From Pseudomonadota bacterium (GTDB lineage Bacteria; Myxococcota_A; Bradymonadia; Bradymonadales; GCA-2716585), in assembly GCA_005804885.1 (NCBI GenBank), contig SYOX01000221.1:1-50532 (forward strand): a stretch of DNA of 50,532 bases, written 5' to 3'. This document shows positions 18,013 to 26,875 of the stretch, one piece after another. The stretch's first letter is position 1, and the number at the start of each line of letters is the position of its first letter. Position numbers and translations under genes: made by a program. Under the pieces are notes generated by a model. That model was given only the letters and a program-made list of their open reading frames with translations, searched no databases and was not told the DNA's origin.

Positions 18013-19635
18013 ATGGGAATCTACCTCGAACTCCACATCGCCCCCAGCCGCATCGACGCCTCTGAGTGGGCAAAGGCTTGGGATCTGTCGCTCGATCTGC
18101 TGCGTCGATATCCCCTGAAGCTGGTCCGCTTTCAGGCCGAGACATTCGGCCGCACCCGTCGCCTGCTCTACACCCGCCAGATCGAAGTGGACGCCGACGA
18201 CCCCAGGCAGCGTCATTGGCGCATCTCGGGGGATCTGGACAGCCGCCGGATGGCCGAGACCTTCGCCCTCCCTCGCCAGCTGAATGTGCGGGCGACCCAC
18301 AAGGGCGAGGAGGGCGATCTGCTCCTGTCGATCCATGGCGAGATATACGGGGGCTGCGATGGTCCCTCGTGTTGGGATCTCTGGGGGAGCAAGACTCAGG
18401 GTTATCCGTACCACCACGCGCTGATGGTCGTCGGGATGATGCTGGAGGACCGATTTGGCCCTGACGTGGTGATTCGAGGAGACTTCGATCGAGCCCAGGC
18501 CGACCGAGCCGCGCGGTGGGCCAAGGACTTTGCGGGTCTGGAGCTGCCCCTCCCCGTGCTCGTCGATCCCGCTCGGCTCGTCGCTCGCCTTGATGCGACG
18601 CCGCAGGACAAAGCGAAGCTGATCGATGTGGCCTCTGAGCTCTTCATCGGGGAGCGCCGCCACATCCTCAAGACCTGCCTCGACAGGTGGGGATCCCAGC
18701 GGCTGCGCCAGTGGATGGCGCTTGGGTTGGGATCCTTCAGCGCCTCGATGGTCGGCGCTCTTGACCTGATGTCCGACTGGCTCGACGTCACCGGCGACGT
18801 GGAAGGGCTCTGCCGACTGGCCTGCCTGGACAGCGACGGACCCGGCTATGAGCCCGGGGCCTTCGTCGAGGCGTTGCTCCAGAGCAAGCTGACGGCTCCG
18901 GCCCATGTCGGAGACCCGCTCGATGCCCTCTCTCCTCCCCCCGGTGAGGCCGACAGCGTCGAGGCCATCCTGGCGCGCTTCATGCTGACTCAAAGCCTGA
19001 CCCCTCGACACATGGACTTTCGCATCTCAGCCGACGCGCTCGCCTCTGTGTTGCAGGAGCACTTCGGTGAGCAAGCCGGGCACTGGCGCCATCGCATCGA
19101 GCGGGCGACGGACTCGCACGTCAACACGGCCCAACGCTTGACGACCTTCTTCGATCGTATCGACGAGCGAACCGCGCGCTCTCCCGTGGCCACAGTGGCC
19201 GATATGGCCGCCGCCTCCTCGCTCGCAGACCTCCACCCGGACTGGCAGATGACCTGCCTGCTCTCCTGGTGGAGAGCCGCGCGCCTTGTGGCCCAGATCC
19301 CCGCCCAGGCCGCCCAGGCCCGATACTTTCCCTCCGAGCCCAACGAGCTGCGCGAGCGGCTCGCGACCCTGACGCTGGACGCTGGAATGATCCTCACCGA
19401 GGACGCCTGGGCCTGGATCGATCAGGAGGATGATCCGCAGATCCTCCTCCGTGCCTTCGCCTTGCAGCTCGTGGCCAGAACCAAGGGAGTGTTGCGGGAC
19501 CTGCAATGGGGGCTGCTCGAAAACCCCGCCCTCTGCCGTGAACTCCAGGCGGCGCTGGCCGACCCGGAGAAGATTACGTCCTTGCGCCGCTGGATGAAGG
19601 AGAAGGGCTTCGAAGAGGAGGGGGATCTGGTGTGA
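18013..19635 (+). CDS. Unknown 540-aa cytoplasmic protein
   Basis: No family recognised. The protein begins MGIYLELHIAPSRIDASEW, a beta-alpha opening that looks like an immune-response or adaptor module. Residues ~105-165 include a Cys/Trp-rich loop (GGCDGPSCWDLWGSKTQGYP), an HHALMVVGMMLEDRFG helix and GDFDRAQADRA. The remaining ~370 residues are helical and Leu/Ala-rich with two Trp-rich patches. No signal peptide or membrane segment is present. The start at 18013 has AAGG eight bases upstream; the frame is open to 17980, but the extra 11 residues look non-coding. It stands alone, convergent with a lipoprotein gene and preceded by a possible operator. No function is proposed. Confidence 0.72.
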   Translation: MGIYLELHIAPSRIDASEWAKAWDLSLDLLRRYPLKLVRFQAETFGRTRRLLYTRQIEVDADDPRQRHWRISGDLDSRRMAETFALPRQLNVRATHKGEEGDLLLSIHGEIYGGCDGPSCWDLWGSKTQGYPYHHALMVVGMMLEDRFGPDVVIRGDFDRAQADRAARWAKDFAGLELPLPVLVDPARLVARLDATPQDKAKLIDVASELFIGERRHILKTCLDRWGSQRLRQWMALGLGSFSASMVGALDLMSDWLDVTGDVEGLCRLACLDSDGPGYEPGAFVEALLQSKLTAPAHVGDPLDALSPPPGEADSVEAILARFMLTQSLTPRHMDFRISADALASVLQEHFGEQAGHWRHRIERATDSHVNTAQRLTTFFDRIDERTARSPVATVADMAAASSLADLHPDWQMTCLLSWWRAARLVAQIPAQAAQARYFPSEPNELRERLATLTLDAGMILTEDAWAWIDQEDDPQILLRAFALQLVARTKGVLRDLQWGLLENPALCRELQAALADPEKITSLRRWMKEKGFEEEGDLV

Positions 19636-19639
19636 CGAT

Positions 19640-19745
19640 CCGCGCGAAGGCGATGAAGCTGGCGGGCTGAAGCGCGATCGGGGCGCCGAGCAGAGCGGGG
19701 TCGCCGCCGTCGGCGTCGCGGTGGCGCCGCAGGGCGATCAGGGCG
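19640..19745 (-). pseudogene. 3' fragment of an archaemetzincin-TPR paralogue
   Basis: The minus strand reads ALIALRRHRDADGGDPALLG then APIALQPASFIAF. This aligns with the C-terminus of the archaemetzincin-TPR protein at 28358-29716 (ALLALRRYRDAGGDDPDLLG, ALIALQSANFIVF). DNA identity is high over about 95 bases. There is no upstream coding part: it abuts the end of the 555-aa lipoprotein gene and overlaps its last codons in another frame. It is a leftover of duplication or recombination. Confidence 0.65.
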
Positions 19746-21405
19746 CCTCGGCGGCCTCGAAGACCAACAGGTGTCCGGCGTCGCGCAGGGCGGTGAGCGA
19801 GGCGGCGGCGAAGCGATCGGCGGTCGGCGCGTCGGGATCATCGGCCAGCGCGTCGAGGCGGGCGCGGAGGGGCTGCCCGGGATCGAGATCCTGGGCGAAG
19901 GTAGCCATCAGTCGGCCGTCGGGGGCGGCGTAGAGGCTGTCTCGCAGCTTGCCGGGTCTCAGGGGTTGCGCGCCTTGTCTCGGGGAGGTCCACGCACCCA
20001 GGCAGGCCCGGCGCAGGAGGCGCTCGATGGCGGCGACCTCGTAGAATCGGGCGCACTCTTCGGCCTGGGCGACGGTGAGGTCGAAGCGCGCCATGAGGGC
20101 CTCTTCGAAGCTGTCGCGGGCTTGTCCTGCGGTCAGCGCCTCGATCAAGGCGTCGAAGGTGGCTTGATCGGGCGCGGCGCCGAGGCAGCGGCGGGCCTGT
20201 CCGACGTCCTCGCGCCAGATCCGGGCGTTGGCCTTGTGGATGGAGGGGTAGGACTCCAGCGCCAGGGCTGGGTCGCTGGCTCTGTCGCGCAGAAGCGCAA
20301 GGTCGCGGTCCCTGGTGAGGTTGAAGGTCTGCTCCTGCATGCTCAAGCGCACTTCGCTTTGGGCGGGGGTCAGATCTGCGGGCAAGCCCGAGGCGTCAAA
20401 GCCGAGCAGGCTCAGGCCGAGCGCGCGGGCTGGGGCGGGGTTGTCGAGGTCGAGCAGGCGGGCGTAGAGGATCGCGGCCAGGTGGGGGTGGGTGGGCTCC
20501 AGAGCGACCGCGGCGGCGGCGGCGCGGGGCAGCTGGGAGTCGGTCAGGGTGCGCAGCGAGGCGGCGGCGTCGACCGGCGGGCGCAGGAGCCTCAAGAAGC
20601 GGGCGGCCAGGTTCGCTCTGGGCCAGTCGGGGCTTTGGAGCAGGAGCGAGGCGGCGCGCGGAGGGTCCTGGGCGTAGATCTGGATCAGGAGGCGCTCGCA
20701 GAGGGGCGGGTAGCCCGCGGCGGCGATCTGCAGGAGGCTCTGGGCGAGCCTCGGTCGCAGGGTCTCGTCGAGATCGGCGAGCCAGGGCAGGGTGGGCGGG
20801 GGGTCGTCGGGGCGATCGAGGGGGGCGGTCGGGAAGCCGAAGCCGAGGGTCACATCGACGGTGTCGGCCTGGACCTCGGCAGGATCGGGGCAGGCGTCGG
20901 GGTCGAGGAAGAGGCGCGCCATCGCCTCGGTCCAGGTGGCGCGGGCAGGCAGGCCGTGGACCTTGTCGCCCATCCAGTCCAGCGCGCTCTGTCGGATGCG
21001 CCACATGTCGGCGGGGGTGGCGGCCAGCGGTCGCTCCAGGGCGCGCAGGACCATCGCCTCGGGATCGGGGCCTCCGGCCTGGGTGATGGCGGCGTCGACG
21101 GCGGCGCGGTTGGCGGCCGAGCGGACCTGAAGGAGTCGATCGACGGCCTCGTCGCCGCCGTGGGTCGCCAGCGCCTGGCAGGCGGCCTCGGTGCGGTAGC
21201 CTCGTCGGACCATGGATTGCCAGACGAGCAGCGCGCTGGCGTCTCCGGCCGCCCCGGCCTCGTCCCAGGCTTTCTGGCGGGCGGCGTCGTTCGGGGCAAA
21301 GAGGGGGCCGTGGCGCTCATCCATCGACTCCCAGAGGGGTTTTTTGCAAGCGGCCAGCGCGATCAGCGATGTGGCCAGCAGCAGCGCGGTGGCGGCCCGC
21401 GTCAT
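19738..21405 (-). CDS. Unknown 555-aa lipoprotein with helical repeats
   Basis: Lipoprotein signal MTRAATALLLATSLIALAAC with Cys20 as lipidated residue, followed by KK, so outer-membrane or inner-membrane retention is unclear. The rest is Ala/Leu/Asp-rich and helical with TPR- or HEAT-like spacing, including pairs of Cys (for example EECARFYEVAAIERLLRRAC). No enzyme motif is seen. The ATG at 21405 has GAGGAAGCC before it; a much longer open frame to 22212 runs antisense through the neighbour and is rejected. It overlaps the preceding gene by 4 bp (ATGA), forming a two-lipoprotein operon divergent from the WD40-caspase gene. Confidence 0.8.
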   Translation of the reverse strand: MTRAATALLLATSLIALAACKKPLWESMDERHGPLFAPNDAARQKAWDEAGAAGDASALLVWQSMVRRGYRTEAACQALATHGGDEAVDRLLQVRSAANRAAVDAAITQAGGPDPEAMVLRALERPLAATPADMWRIRQSALDWMGDKVHGLPARATWTEAMARLFLDPDACPDPAEVQADTVDVTLGFGFPTAPLDRPDDPPPTLPWLADLDETLRPRLAQSLLQIAAAGYPPLCERLLIQIYAQDPPRAASLLLQSPDWPRANLAARFLRLLRPPVDAAASLRTLTDSQLPRAAAAAVALEPTHPHLAAILYARLLDLDNPAPARALGLSLLGFDASGLPADLTPAQSEVRLSMQEQTFNLTRDRDLALLRDRASDPALALESYPSIHKANARIWREDVGQARRCLGAAPDQATFDALIEALTAGQARDSFEEALMARFDLTVAQAEECARFYEVAAIERLLRRACLGAWTSPRQGAQPLRPGKLRDSLYAAPDGRLMATFAQDLDPGQPLRARLDALADDPDAPTADRFAAASLTALRDAGHLLVFEAAEAP

Positions 21406-22172
21406 GGCTTCCTCGCGTTGGGGCGGGCCGAGGACCGGGCGAGGGTCTCGAGCAGGGTGCCGGAGAGGCGCTGGAGGGGTTGGCCGTCGGCGAGGATCTC
21501 CAGGTCGGGGTGGCGCCGGCCGCGCTGGGGCTTGAGGGAGGCGCGCACCATCCCCTGGCTGTCGCTGGTGAGGGTCTCGGTGGGGCCATCTGACCAGCGC
21601 AGGAGGATCGCCACGTTGGCGGGCGCGGGGTCGGAGCAGGGCTGTGGCGGGCTCGGGTGGCGGAGGGTCTGGATCCCGAGGTTGTCGCGGGTGTCGATGA
21701 TGGCGGTGCTGTCGTCGACCAGGATCGCCAGCGAGGCGGCGCCGCCGAGGAGGAAGACGGCGCCGACCACGGCCAGATCCTGGGGCTGGCCGGTCTCGGA
21801 GTCGTTGGGGGGAGAGAGCAGGAAGAGTGTCCCGAGGGGGATGCCGAAGGCCGCGAAGAAGGCTTCGCTGTAGGCGAAGAAGTTGAAGAGGCCGGGTATG
21901 GAGGCGGCGCGCTCGCGCGTCTCGGAGCGGTCGACGCGGACGACGCGCGCAGGGCGGCACATCTGGACGCGGGTGACGCGGCCGACGAGCTGATCGCCCT
22001 CGACCCACCAGCGGGCCTCGATGCGCTCGCCCTCGGGGGGAGATTCGAGGTCGTGGGACAGGACGCGGTCGTGCGTATGGATGCGCTCCTCGACGGGGAG
22101 CAGGCCGATGCGGACGCAGCCGCAGAGGGTCGGGGCCAGGGCGAGCAGGGTGAGCAGGAGGGGTCGGCGCAT
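21402..22172 (-). CDS. Unknown 256-aa lipoprotein with a membrane segment
   Basis: Signal MRRPLLLTLLALAPTLCGC gives a lipobox LCGC with Cys19. A ~90-residue domain follows, then a hydrophobic region near residues 105-150 (FGIPLGTLFLLSP and DLAVVGAVFLLGGAASLAIL), probably two membrane or hairpin segments. The C-terminal domain (VAILLRWSDGPTETLTSDSQ) is an Ig-like or carboxypeptidase-regulatory-like beta sandwich by appearance. No family is recognised. It is the first gene of a leftward operon with the 555-aa lipoprotein. The start lies 81 bp from that of the divergent caspase-like lipoprotein, so the three may act together at the envelope. Confidence 0.78.
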   Translation of the reverse strand: MRRPLLLTLLALAPTLCGCVRIGLLPVEERIHTHDRVLSHDLESPPEGERIEARWWVEGDQLVGRVTRVQMCRPARVVRVDRSETRERAASIPGLFNFFAYSEAFFAAFGIPLGTLFLLSPPNDSETGQPQDLAVVGAVFLLGGAASLAILVDDSTAIIDTRDNLGIQTLRHPSPPQPCSDPAPANVAILLRWSDGPTETLTSDSQGMVRASLKPQRGRRHPDLEILADGQPLQRLSGTLLETLARSSARPNARKP

Positions 22173-22253
22173 GGGCGTCTCTGGCCATGAGGGCGAGAGA
22201 GGGGTAGAACAACGGGTGAACGCGATGATAGGTCGATTGTGGAAGCGATGTCC

Positions 22254-25200
22254 ATGGTCAAGTCTCTCTCCATCCTCCTTGTAGCCCTGGGCGCGGGTGT
22301 CGGGTGCGCTGCGTCGCGGTCGCCGGGGTCGGAGCTGCCGGTGGTGGTGATCCAGCGCGGCCACGCCGAGGCGATCGACGCGGTGTCCATTGGACCCGAG
22401 GGGCGGCTGGTAGCGACGGCCAGCCGGGATCGAACGGTCAAGATCTGGGACGCGTGGCAGGGGCGTGAGGTGCGGACGCTGGCGAGCTTCGCGGAGGCCC
22501 CTGGCGCCATTGCGCTGGATCGGGACGGGCGCATGGCGGCGATCGGCGAGCGCGGCGGTCGGGTGGGGTTGTGGTCGCTGGAGGATGGGGTCGAGGTCAG
22601 GGCGCTGGCGCGGCACCAGGGCGCGGCCAGCGCGCTGGCCTTTGCGCCTGGGGGCGATCGTGTGGCGTCGGGCGGGGAGTCTGGCGAGGTGCTGGTCACG
22701 GAGGTGCGCACGGGTCGGACGGCGTTGATCTTTGAGGGGCACACGCGGGCGGTGGTGGCGCTGGCCTTTGATCGGGAGGGGCAGATCCTGGTGACGGCCA
22801 GCCAGGATGGCCGGGCCAGGGTGTGGGATCTGGCGCGGGGTGAGTCGCGCGGCGAGCTCGACGTCGGGGCGCCGCTGGTGGACATGGCGCTCAGCCCGGA
22901 GGGTGGAGCGGCGGCGCTGGTCACGCAGGGGGGGGCGGTGATCCTGTGGTCGATCGACGGTGGCGCGGGGTCCCGGCGAGAGATCGCGGCTCAGGGGGCG
23001 ACGTGCGCGGCCTGGGTCAGCGCCGATCGGCTCGCGATCGGGGATCGCCTGGGTGGGGTGGGGTTCACGGATGGCGCCGGAGGGCCGATCGTCAAGGGGT
23101 CGAGGGTCGAGGCGCACAAGGGCGCGGTCTTGCGCCTGGCGGTCGCGCCGGGCTCGGGGGTGATGGTCAGCGTCGGGGAGGACGGCGAGGCGCGGCTCTG
23201 GGATCCGGGCCTTGGGCAGGTGGTGAGGACGCTGCGCGGGCGTTCGAAGCCCGTGGGGATGATGGCGATCGATCCTCAGGAGAGAAGCGTCGCCACGGCG
23301 CTCGGGTCGGTCGTCAGGCTCTGGGATCTGGCCACCGCGCAGCTGATATGGTCCCGCGAGGTCGGGCAGGGGGGGCTGGCCTTCAGCGCCGACGGGTCGA
23401 TGCTGGTGCGCGCCGATCGGGTGTGTGAGGGGGCGGGCGCGTGCCGAGGGCGTCTGCTGTGGATCGACAGCGCCACGGGCCGGGTGGCGCGCAGCGTCGA
23501 GGTGCCGAGCGGGTCTGTCATCGCGCCGACCTTCAGCAGGGATGGTGGGGCGCTTGCGGCGGGCCTGGAGGGCGGCGGGATCGGGATCTGGGATTTGGGA
23601 TCCGGTGCGATGCGGGCGGGGCCGCGCGGGCACCTCCGGGAGATCGCGGCGCTGTCCTTCAGCCCCGATGGCGGGCGGCTCTTGAGCGCAGGGCGCGACA
23701 AGGCGGTCAAGCTGTGGGCTCTGGCGGATCCTGGGAAGGGTCGGGCCAGGGATCAGGAGGTGCTTGAGCTCAAGGGGCACACCGGTCAGGTGCATTGCGC
23801 CGCCTTTGACCCGCGCGGCGAGATCGTGGCCACGGGGGGCCAGGACGGCGAGGTGCGGCTGTGGGACTTGAGCGACGGGGGGGGCAACAAGGTGTTGAGC
23901 GGGCACGAGGCCGCCGTCGAGGCCCTGGCCTTCAGCCCGGACGGCGCTCTGCTGGTCAGCGCCAGCGCCGACGGCACCCTGCGCGTGTGGGAGGGGGCCA
24001 CGGGTCGGCTGGTGCGGGTCTTGAGGGGTCACGAGGGGCCGGTCAGGGGGGTGGGCTTCTTGCGCGGTGGGGCGGAGATCGTCTCGGGGAGCGAGGACGG
24101 GACGGTGCGGATCTGGGATGCGGCGGGGTGGGTGGAGAAGGTGGCGATGCTGGCCATCGACGAGGAGGACTACGTCGCCTTGACGCCGGACAACCACTAC
24201 CGGGCCTCGCGGCAGGGGCTGCGGGGCATCGCGCTTCGGCAGGGCGCGCGGGTCTTTGGCTTTGAGCAGTTTGATCTGCGGCTCAACCGCCCCGACGTGA
24301 TCCTGGAGCGGCTGGGCAGGCCGGCGGGTTTGGCGCTGGTGCCCCTGTATGAGACGACGTGGCGTCGACGGCTGAAGAAGATGGCGGTCACCGAGGCGAT
24401 GCTCTCGGAGGACTTCCACCTGCCGGAGGTGAGGCTCTTGAGCCGGGATCTGCCGCTGTCGACGCGCCAGCGGGCGCTGAGCTTCTCGGTGCGCGCGACC
24501 GACAGCCAGCACCCCGTCACCCGACTCCAGGTCTACATCAACGGCGTGCCGATTCATGGCGCCGCCGGCCTGGATCTGGGCCAGGGCGCGGCCCAGGAGG
24601 TTTCCAGCGAGGTGAGCGTGGAGCTGTCGCGGGGTTACAACCAGGTGGAGGTCTCGGCGCTCAACGTCCAGGGGGTCGAGTCGATCCGGGAGTCCTTCGC
24701 GGTGGTGCTTGAGGCGCCCGAGGTGCCTGCGGCGCTCTATGTGGCCGTCGTGGGGGTGTCGGACTACCGCGATGATCGCTACGATCTGCGCTACGCGGCC
24801 AAGGACGCCCAGGATGTGGCGCGGTGGTTCAAGGCGCAGGGGCAGGGTGAGGTTCACGTGGTCCAGGTGCTCGACGCCCAGGCGACGCGGGAGGCGATCG
24901 AGGGCCTGAGGGCCTTCTTTGAACGATCGGGGGTGGACGATCGGGTGGTGCTCTTCCTGGCCGGCCACGGCCTGCTGGCGCCCTCGATGGAATACTACTT
25001 CGGCACCACGGACATCGACTTCGAGGCCCCCGAGGGGCGCGGGGTGATCTACGAGGACATCGAGGGGCTGCTCGACGGCATCCCGGCGCGGCGCAAGCTG
25101 CTCCTGATGGACACCTGCCACTCCGGGGAGGTGGAGGTGGTCGAGTCGCAGGATCGGCCGGCGGCCCAGGTGCCCGAGGGCAGGGTCAGCGGGCGCGGCG

Positions 25201-25571
25201 GGCGATACCTGGGGCAGAAGAAGTCGCCGGGCCTCGCGCCGCAGGAGGGTCGCGCCGTGGGCCTTGATCTGCTCGGGGAGCTGTTTGCCGACGTGCGCCG
25301 GGGATCCGGGGCCACGGTGCTGGCCTCGGCCAACGGCTTCGAATTCGCGCTGGAGTCGCCCCGGTGGCAAAATGGCGTCTTCACCTTCGCGCTGCTTGAA
25401 GGCTTGCGAACCGGCGGCGCCGACGCGGACGGCGACGGCCAGGTGCGCCTCTTCGAACTGCGCCGCTACGTCATCCAGCGCGTCAGGGAGCTGACCGATG
25501 ATCAACAGAACCCCACGGCTCGTCGCGAGAACCTCTCCTTGGACTTTGTCATCGCGACGCCGGGCCCTTGA
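22254..25571 (+). CDS. WD40-repeat lipoprotein with C-terminal caspase (C14) domain
   Basis: About 1105 aa. It starts with a lipoprotein signal (MVKSLSILLVALGAGVGC), then about 12 WD40 repeats to residue ~640 (units such as ...DGTVRIWD, GHxxxVxxLAFSPDG). A ~180-residue linking beta-rich region follows, then a caspase-fold peptidase from ~824. The catalytic His is in LAGHGLL (~905) and the Cys in MDTCHSGE (~955). Both are intact, so a Cys protease is expected. Starts at 22239 (GTG), 22248 and 22254 are in frame; GGAAG at 22241 suits 22254 best. Cytoplasmic WD40-caspase fusions are common in bacteria, but an exported, lipid-anchored one is odd. It overlaps the following lipoprotein gene by 74 bp. 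Confidence 0.9.
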   Translation: MVKSLSILLVALGAGVGCAASRSPGSELPVVVIQRGHAEAIDAVSIGPEGRLVATASRDRTVKIWDAWQGREVRTLASFAEAPGAIALDRDGRMAAIGERGGRVGLWSLEDGVEVRALARHQGAASALAFAPGGDRVASGGESGEVLVTEVRTGRTALIFEGHTRAVVALAFDREGQILVTASQDGRARVWDLARGESRGELDVGAPLVDMALSPEGGAAALVTQGGAVILWSIDGGAGSRREIAAQGATCAAWVSADRLAIGDRLGGVGFTDGAGGPIVKGSRVEAHKGAVLRLAVAPGSGVMVSVGEDGEARLWDPGLGQVVRTLRGRSKPVGMMAIDPQERSVATALGSVVRLWDLATAQLIWSREVGQGGLAFSADGSMLVRADRVCEGAGACRGRLLWIDSATGRVARSVEVPSGSVIAPTFSRDGGALAAGLEGGGIGIWDLGSGAMRAGPRGHLREIAALSFSPDGGRLLSAGRDKAVKLWALADPGKGRARDQEVLELKGHTGQVHCAAFDPRGEIVATGGQDGEVRLWDLSDGGGNKVLSGHEAAVEALAFSPDGALLVSASADGTLRVWEGATGRLVRVLRGHEGPVRGVGFLRGGAEIVSGSEDGTVRIWDAAGWVEKVAMLAIDEEDYVALTPDNHYRASRQGLRGIALRQGARVFGFEQFDLRLNRPDVILERLGRPAGLALVPLYETTWRRRLKKMAVTEAMLSEDFHLPEVRLLSRDLPLSTRQRALSFSVRATDSQHPVTRLQVYINGVPIHGAAGLDLGQGAAQEVSSEVSVELSRGYNQVEVSALNVQGVESIRESFAVVLEAPEVPAALYVAVVGVSDYRDDRYDLRYAAKDAQDVARWFKAQGQGEVHVVQVLDAQATREAIEGLRAFFERSGVDDRVVLFLAGHGLLAPSMEYYFGTTDIDFEAPEGRGVIYEDIEGLLDGIPARRKLLLMDTCHSGEVEVVESQDRPAAQVPEGRVSGRGGRYLGQKKSPGLAPQEGRAVGLDLLGELFADVRRGSGATVLASANGFEFALESPRWQNGVFTFALLEGLRTGGADADGDGQVRLFELRRYVIQRVRELTDDQQNPTARRENLSLDFVIATPGP

Positions 25572-26352
25572 AGGCGCGGCCCTGGCGGCGCTGCTCTGTC
25601 TGGTGTCCGGGTGCGGCCTGGGGGTCGACTTCGGGCTCCTGGAGCCCTATCCGACCGAGAGCACCTTCTTGAGCTGGTGCGACAACAGCCGAAGCGCGCT
25701 CGAGCGGCGCCAGGGGCGCCTGATGGACGCGTGCCGCGACACCAGCCGGTCGACGCGAGAGCTCAACGCGTGCATCAACCAGGCCGAGGCGGCCGAGATC
25801 GCCGAGGCGCTCGCCGAGCTGGAGGGGTGCGCCGAGCGGCCGACGGTCTGGCGCCATGATCTGAGCGCGCGGGCGGGGGTCTCGATCGTCGAGGTGGCGC
25901 CGGGCGACAGCCCTCCGTCGAGCGGCTTGGGTTCGCACGTCGGGGCGCGCTACGCCCTGACCACCACCCGGCACACCGCGCTGGTCCTTGGGGGCTTTGC
26001 CGACTTCGTGGAGGCCGGATCCACCCCGCTGACCTTCTTGTCGGCGCGGCTGACTCTGGAGAGCCGCTTCAACGGCTTCTTCGTCGGGGGGGGTTGGAGC
26101 CCCTGGTTCTCAAGCGACGATCTGGAGTCCTTTCGCGAGCCTTCCTTCTTCGGCGGCCCGCAGCAGGACACCGCCCCGAAGCGGCCGGGCTTCGTGGCAG
26201 GCGGCTACACGCTGGGGCTGGGCTACGCGGTCTCGCTGGGCGGGTCGTGGGTGCTTGCGGCGGCGGTGGACGGCAGCCTGCTGGACGTGCCGGGCGAAGG
26301 GATCGTGACGCTCGCCAGCGGCTCGCTCCAGGTGCAGTGGGGGATCTATTGA
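25498..26352 (+). CDS. Beta-barrel-like outer-membrane lipoprotein (284 aa)
   Basis: Begins MINRTPRLVARTSPWT, then a basic stretch and hydrophobic core ALAALLCLVSGC giving a lipobox at about residue 39. A Cys-rich helical segment follows (CDNSRSALERR, CRDTSRSTRELNAC, CAERP). From ~120 on there are alternating-polarity beta strands (GARYALTTTRHTALVLGGFA, GGYTLGLGYAVSLGGSWVL) ending in VQWGIY, an aromatic-terminated strand typical of outer-membrane barrels. The ATG at 25498 has GGGAG seven bases upstream but overlaps the caspase gene by 74 bp in another frame; a TTG at 25546 would reduce the overlap. It is co-transcribed with the caspase-like lipoprotein and may be its outer-membrane partner (inference). 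Confidence 0.72.
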   Translation: MINRTPRLVARTSPWTLSSRRRALEGAALAALLCLVSGCGLGVDFGLLEPYPTESTFLSWCDNSRSALERRQGRLMDACRDTSRSTRELNACINQAEAAEIAEALAELEGCAERPTVWRHDLSARAGVSIVEVAPGDSPPSSGLGSHVGARYALTTTRHTALVLGGFADFVEAGSTPLTFLSARLTLESRFNGFFVGGGWSPWFSSDDLESFREPSFFGGPQQDTAPKRPGFVAGGYTLGLGYAVSLGGSWVLAAAVDGSLLDVPGEGIVTLASGSLQVQWGIY

Positions 26353-26377
26353 GGGTCGGGCGAGCTGCGGATCAGCA

Positions 26378-26875
26378 TCAGCGCTCGTCGCCCCAGTCCT
26401 CGTGCGCGCGGGGCTTGCCCTTGGGCGCGGCCTGCGCGGGGGCCTTGTCCTCTTGAACTACTCTGGAGGTGCTGGCGCCGATGCCCTCGTCCGGCGCTCT
26501 GGGGGCCTCTCGTTTGGCGGGCTCGGCGCCGACGCCGCCGCTGCCGCTCAGGTAGAGGTCTTCGGCGAAGCAGAGCCCGAAGGCGAGGACGCAGAAGGGG
26601 ATGTTGATGCGCAGATCGACCCCCCGCAGGTAGGGGTCGTCCTGCTGGAGCCCCCGGATGATGGCGCTGACGTCCTGGGGGGAGCGGTAAAGGGCGCTGA
26701 AGCGCTTGTTCGGCGTCTCCGTGGCGGGGCGCTCGATGGGCCGAGCCGGGATCTTCGCGGGCATGGTGTAGGCGACGTAAGCCAGCGGCGCCGGATGCTG
26801 GACCATCGCCTCGCACCCGCCGAAGAGGGCGGCGGCGGCGCACAGCGCGCCGATCGCGATCGCGCGCTTTCTCAT
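26378..26875 (-). CDS. Unknown 165-aa lipoprotein
   Basis: Signal MRKRAIAIGALCAAAALFGGC with lipobox FGGC. The mature part includes a short hydrophobic segment (RINIPFCVLAFGLCFAEDLY) that may be a turn of a barrel or a membrane anchor, then a low-complexity charged tail rich in Ala, Pro, Lys and Glu. No family is recognised. It is the last gene of a three-gene leftward operon, overlapping the preceding lipoprotein gene by 4 bp. GAGGTGACGCC precedes the ATG. It converges on the barrel-like gene with 25 bp between stops. Confidence 0.75.
   Translation of the reverse strand: MRKRAIAIGALCAAAALFGGCEAMVQHPAPLAYVAYTMPAKIPARPIERPATETPNKRFSALYRSPQDVSAIIRGLQQDDPYLRGVDLRINIPFCVLAFGLCFAEDLYLSGSGGVGAEPAKREAPRAPDEGIGASTSRVVQEDKAPAQAAPKGKPRAHEDWGDER

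Noticed and set aside
21402..25505. A 1367-codon open frame on the minus strand opposite the caspase gene
   Set aside because: It is the antisense of a high-G+C gene with strong third-position bias. Its composition is Arg/Pro/His-rich and only its last 256 codons, which have a signal peptide, are a real gene.
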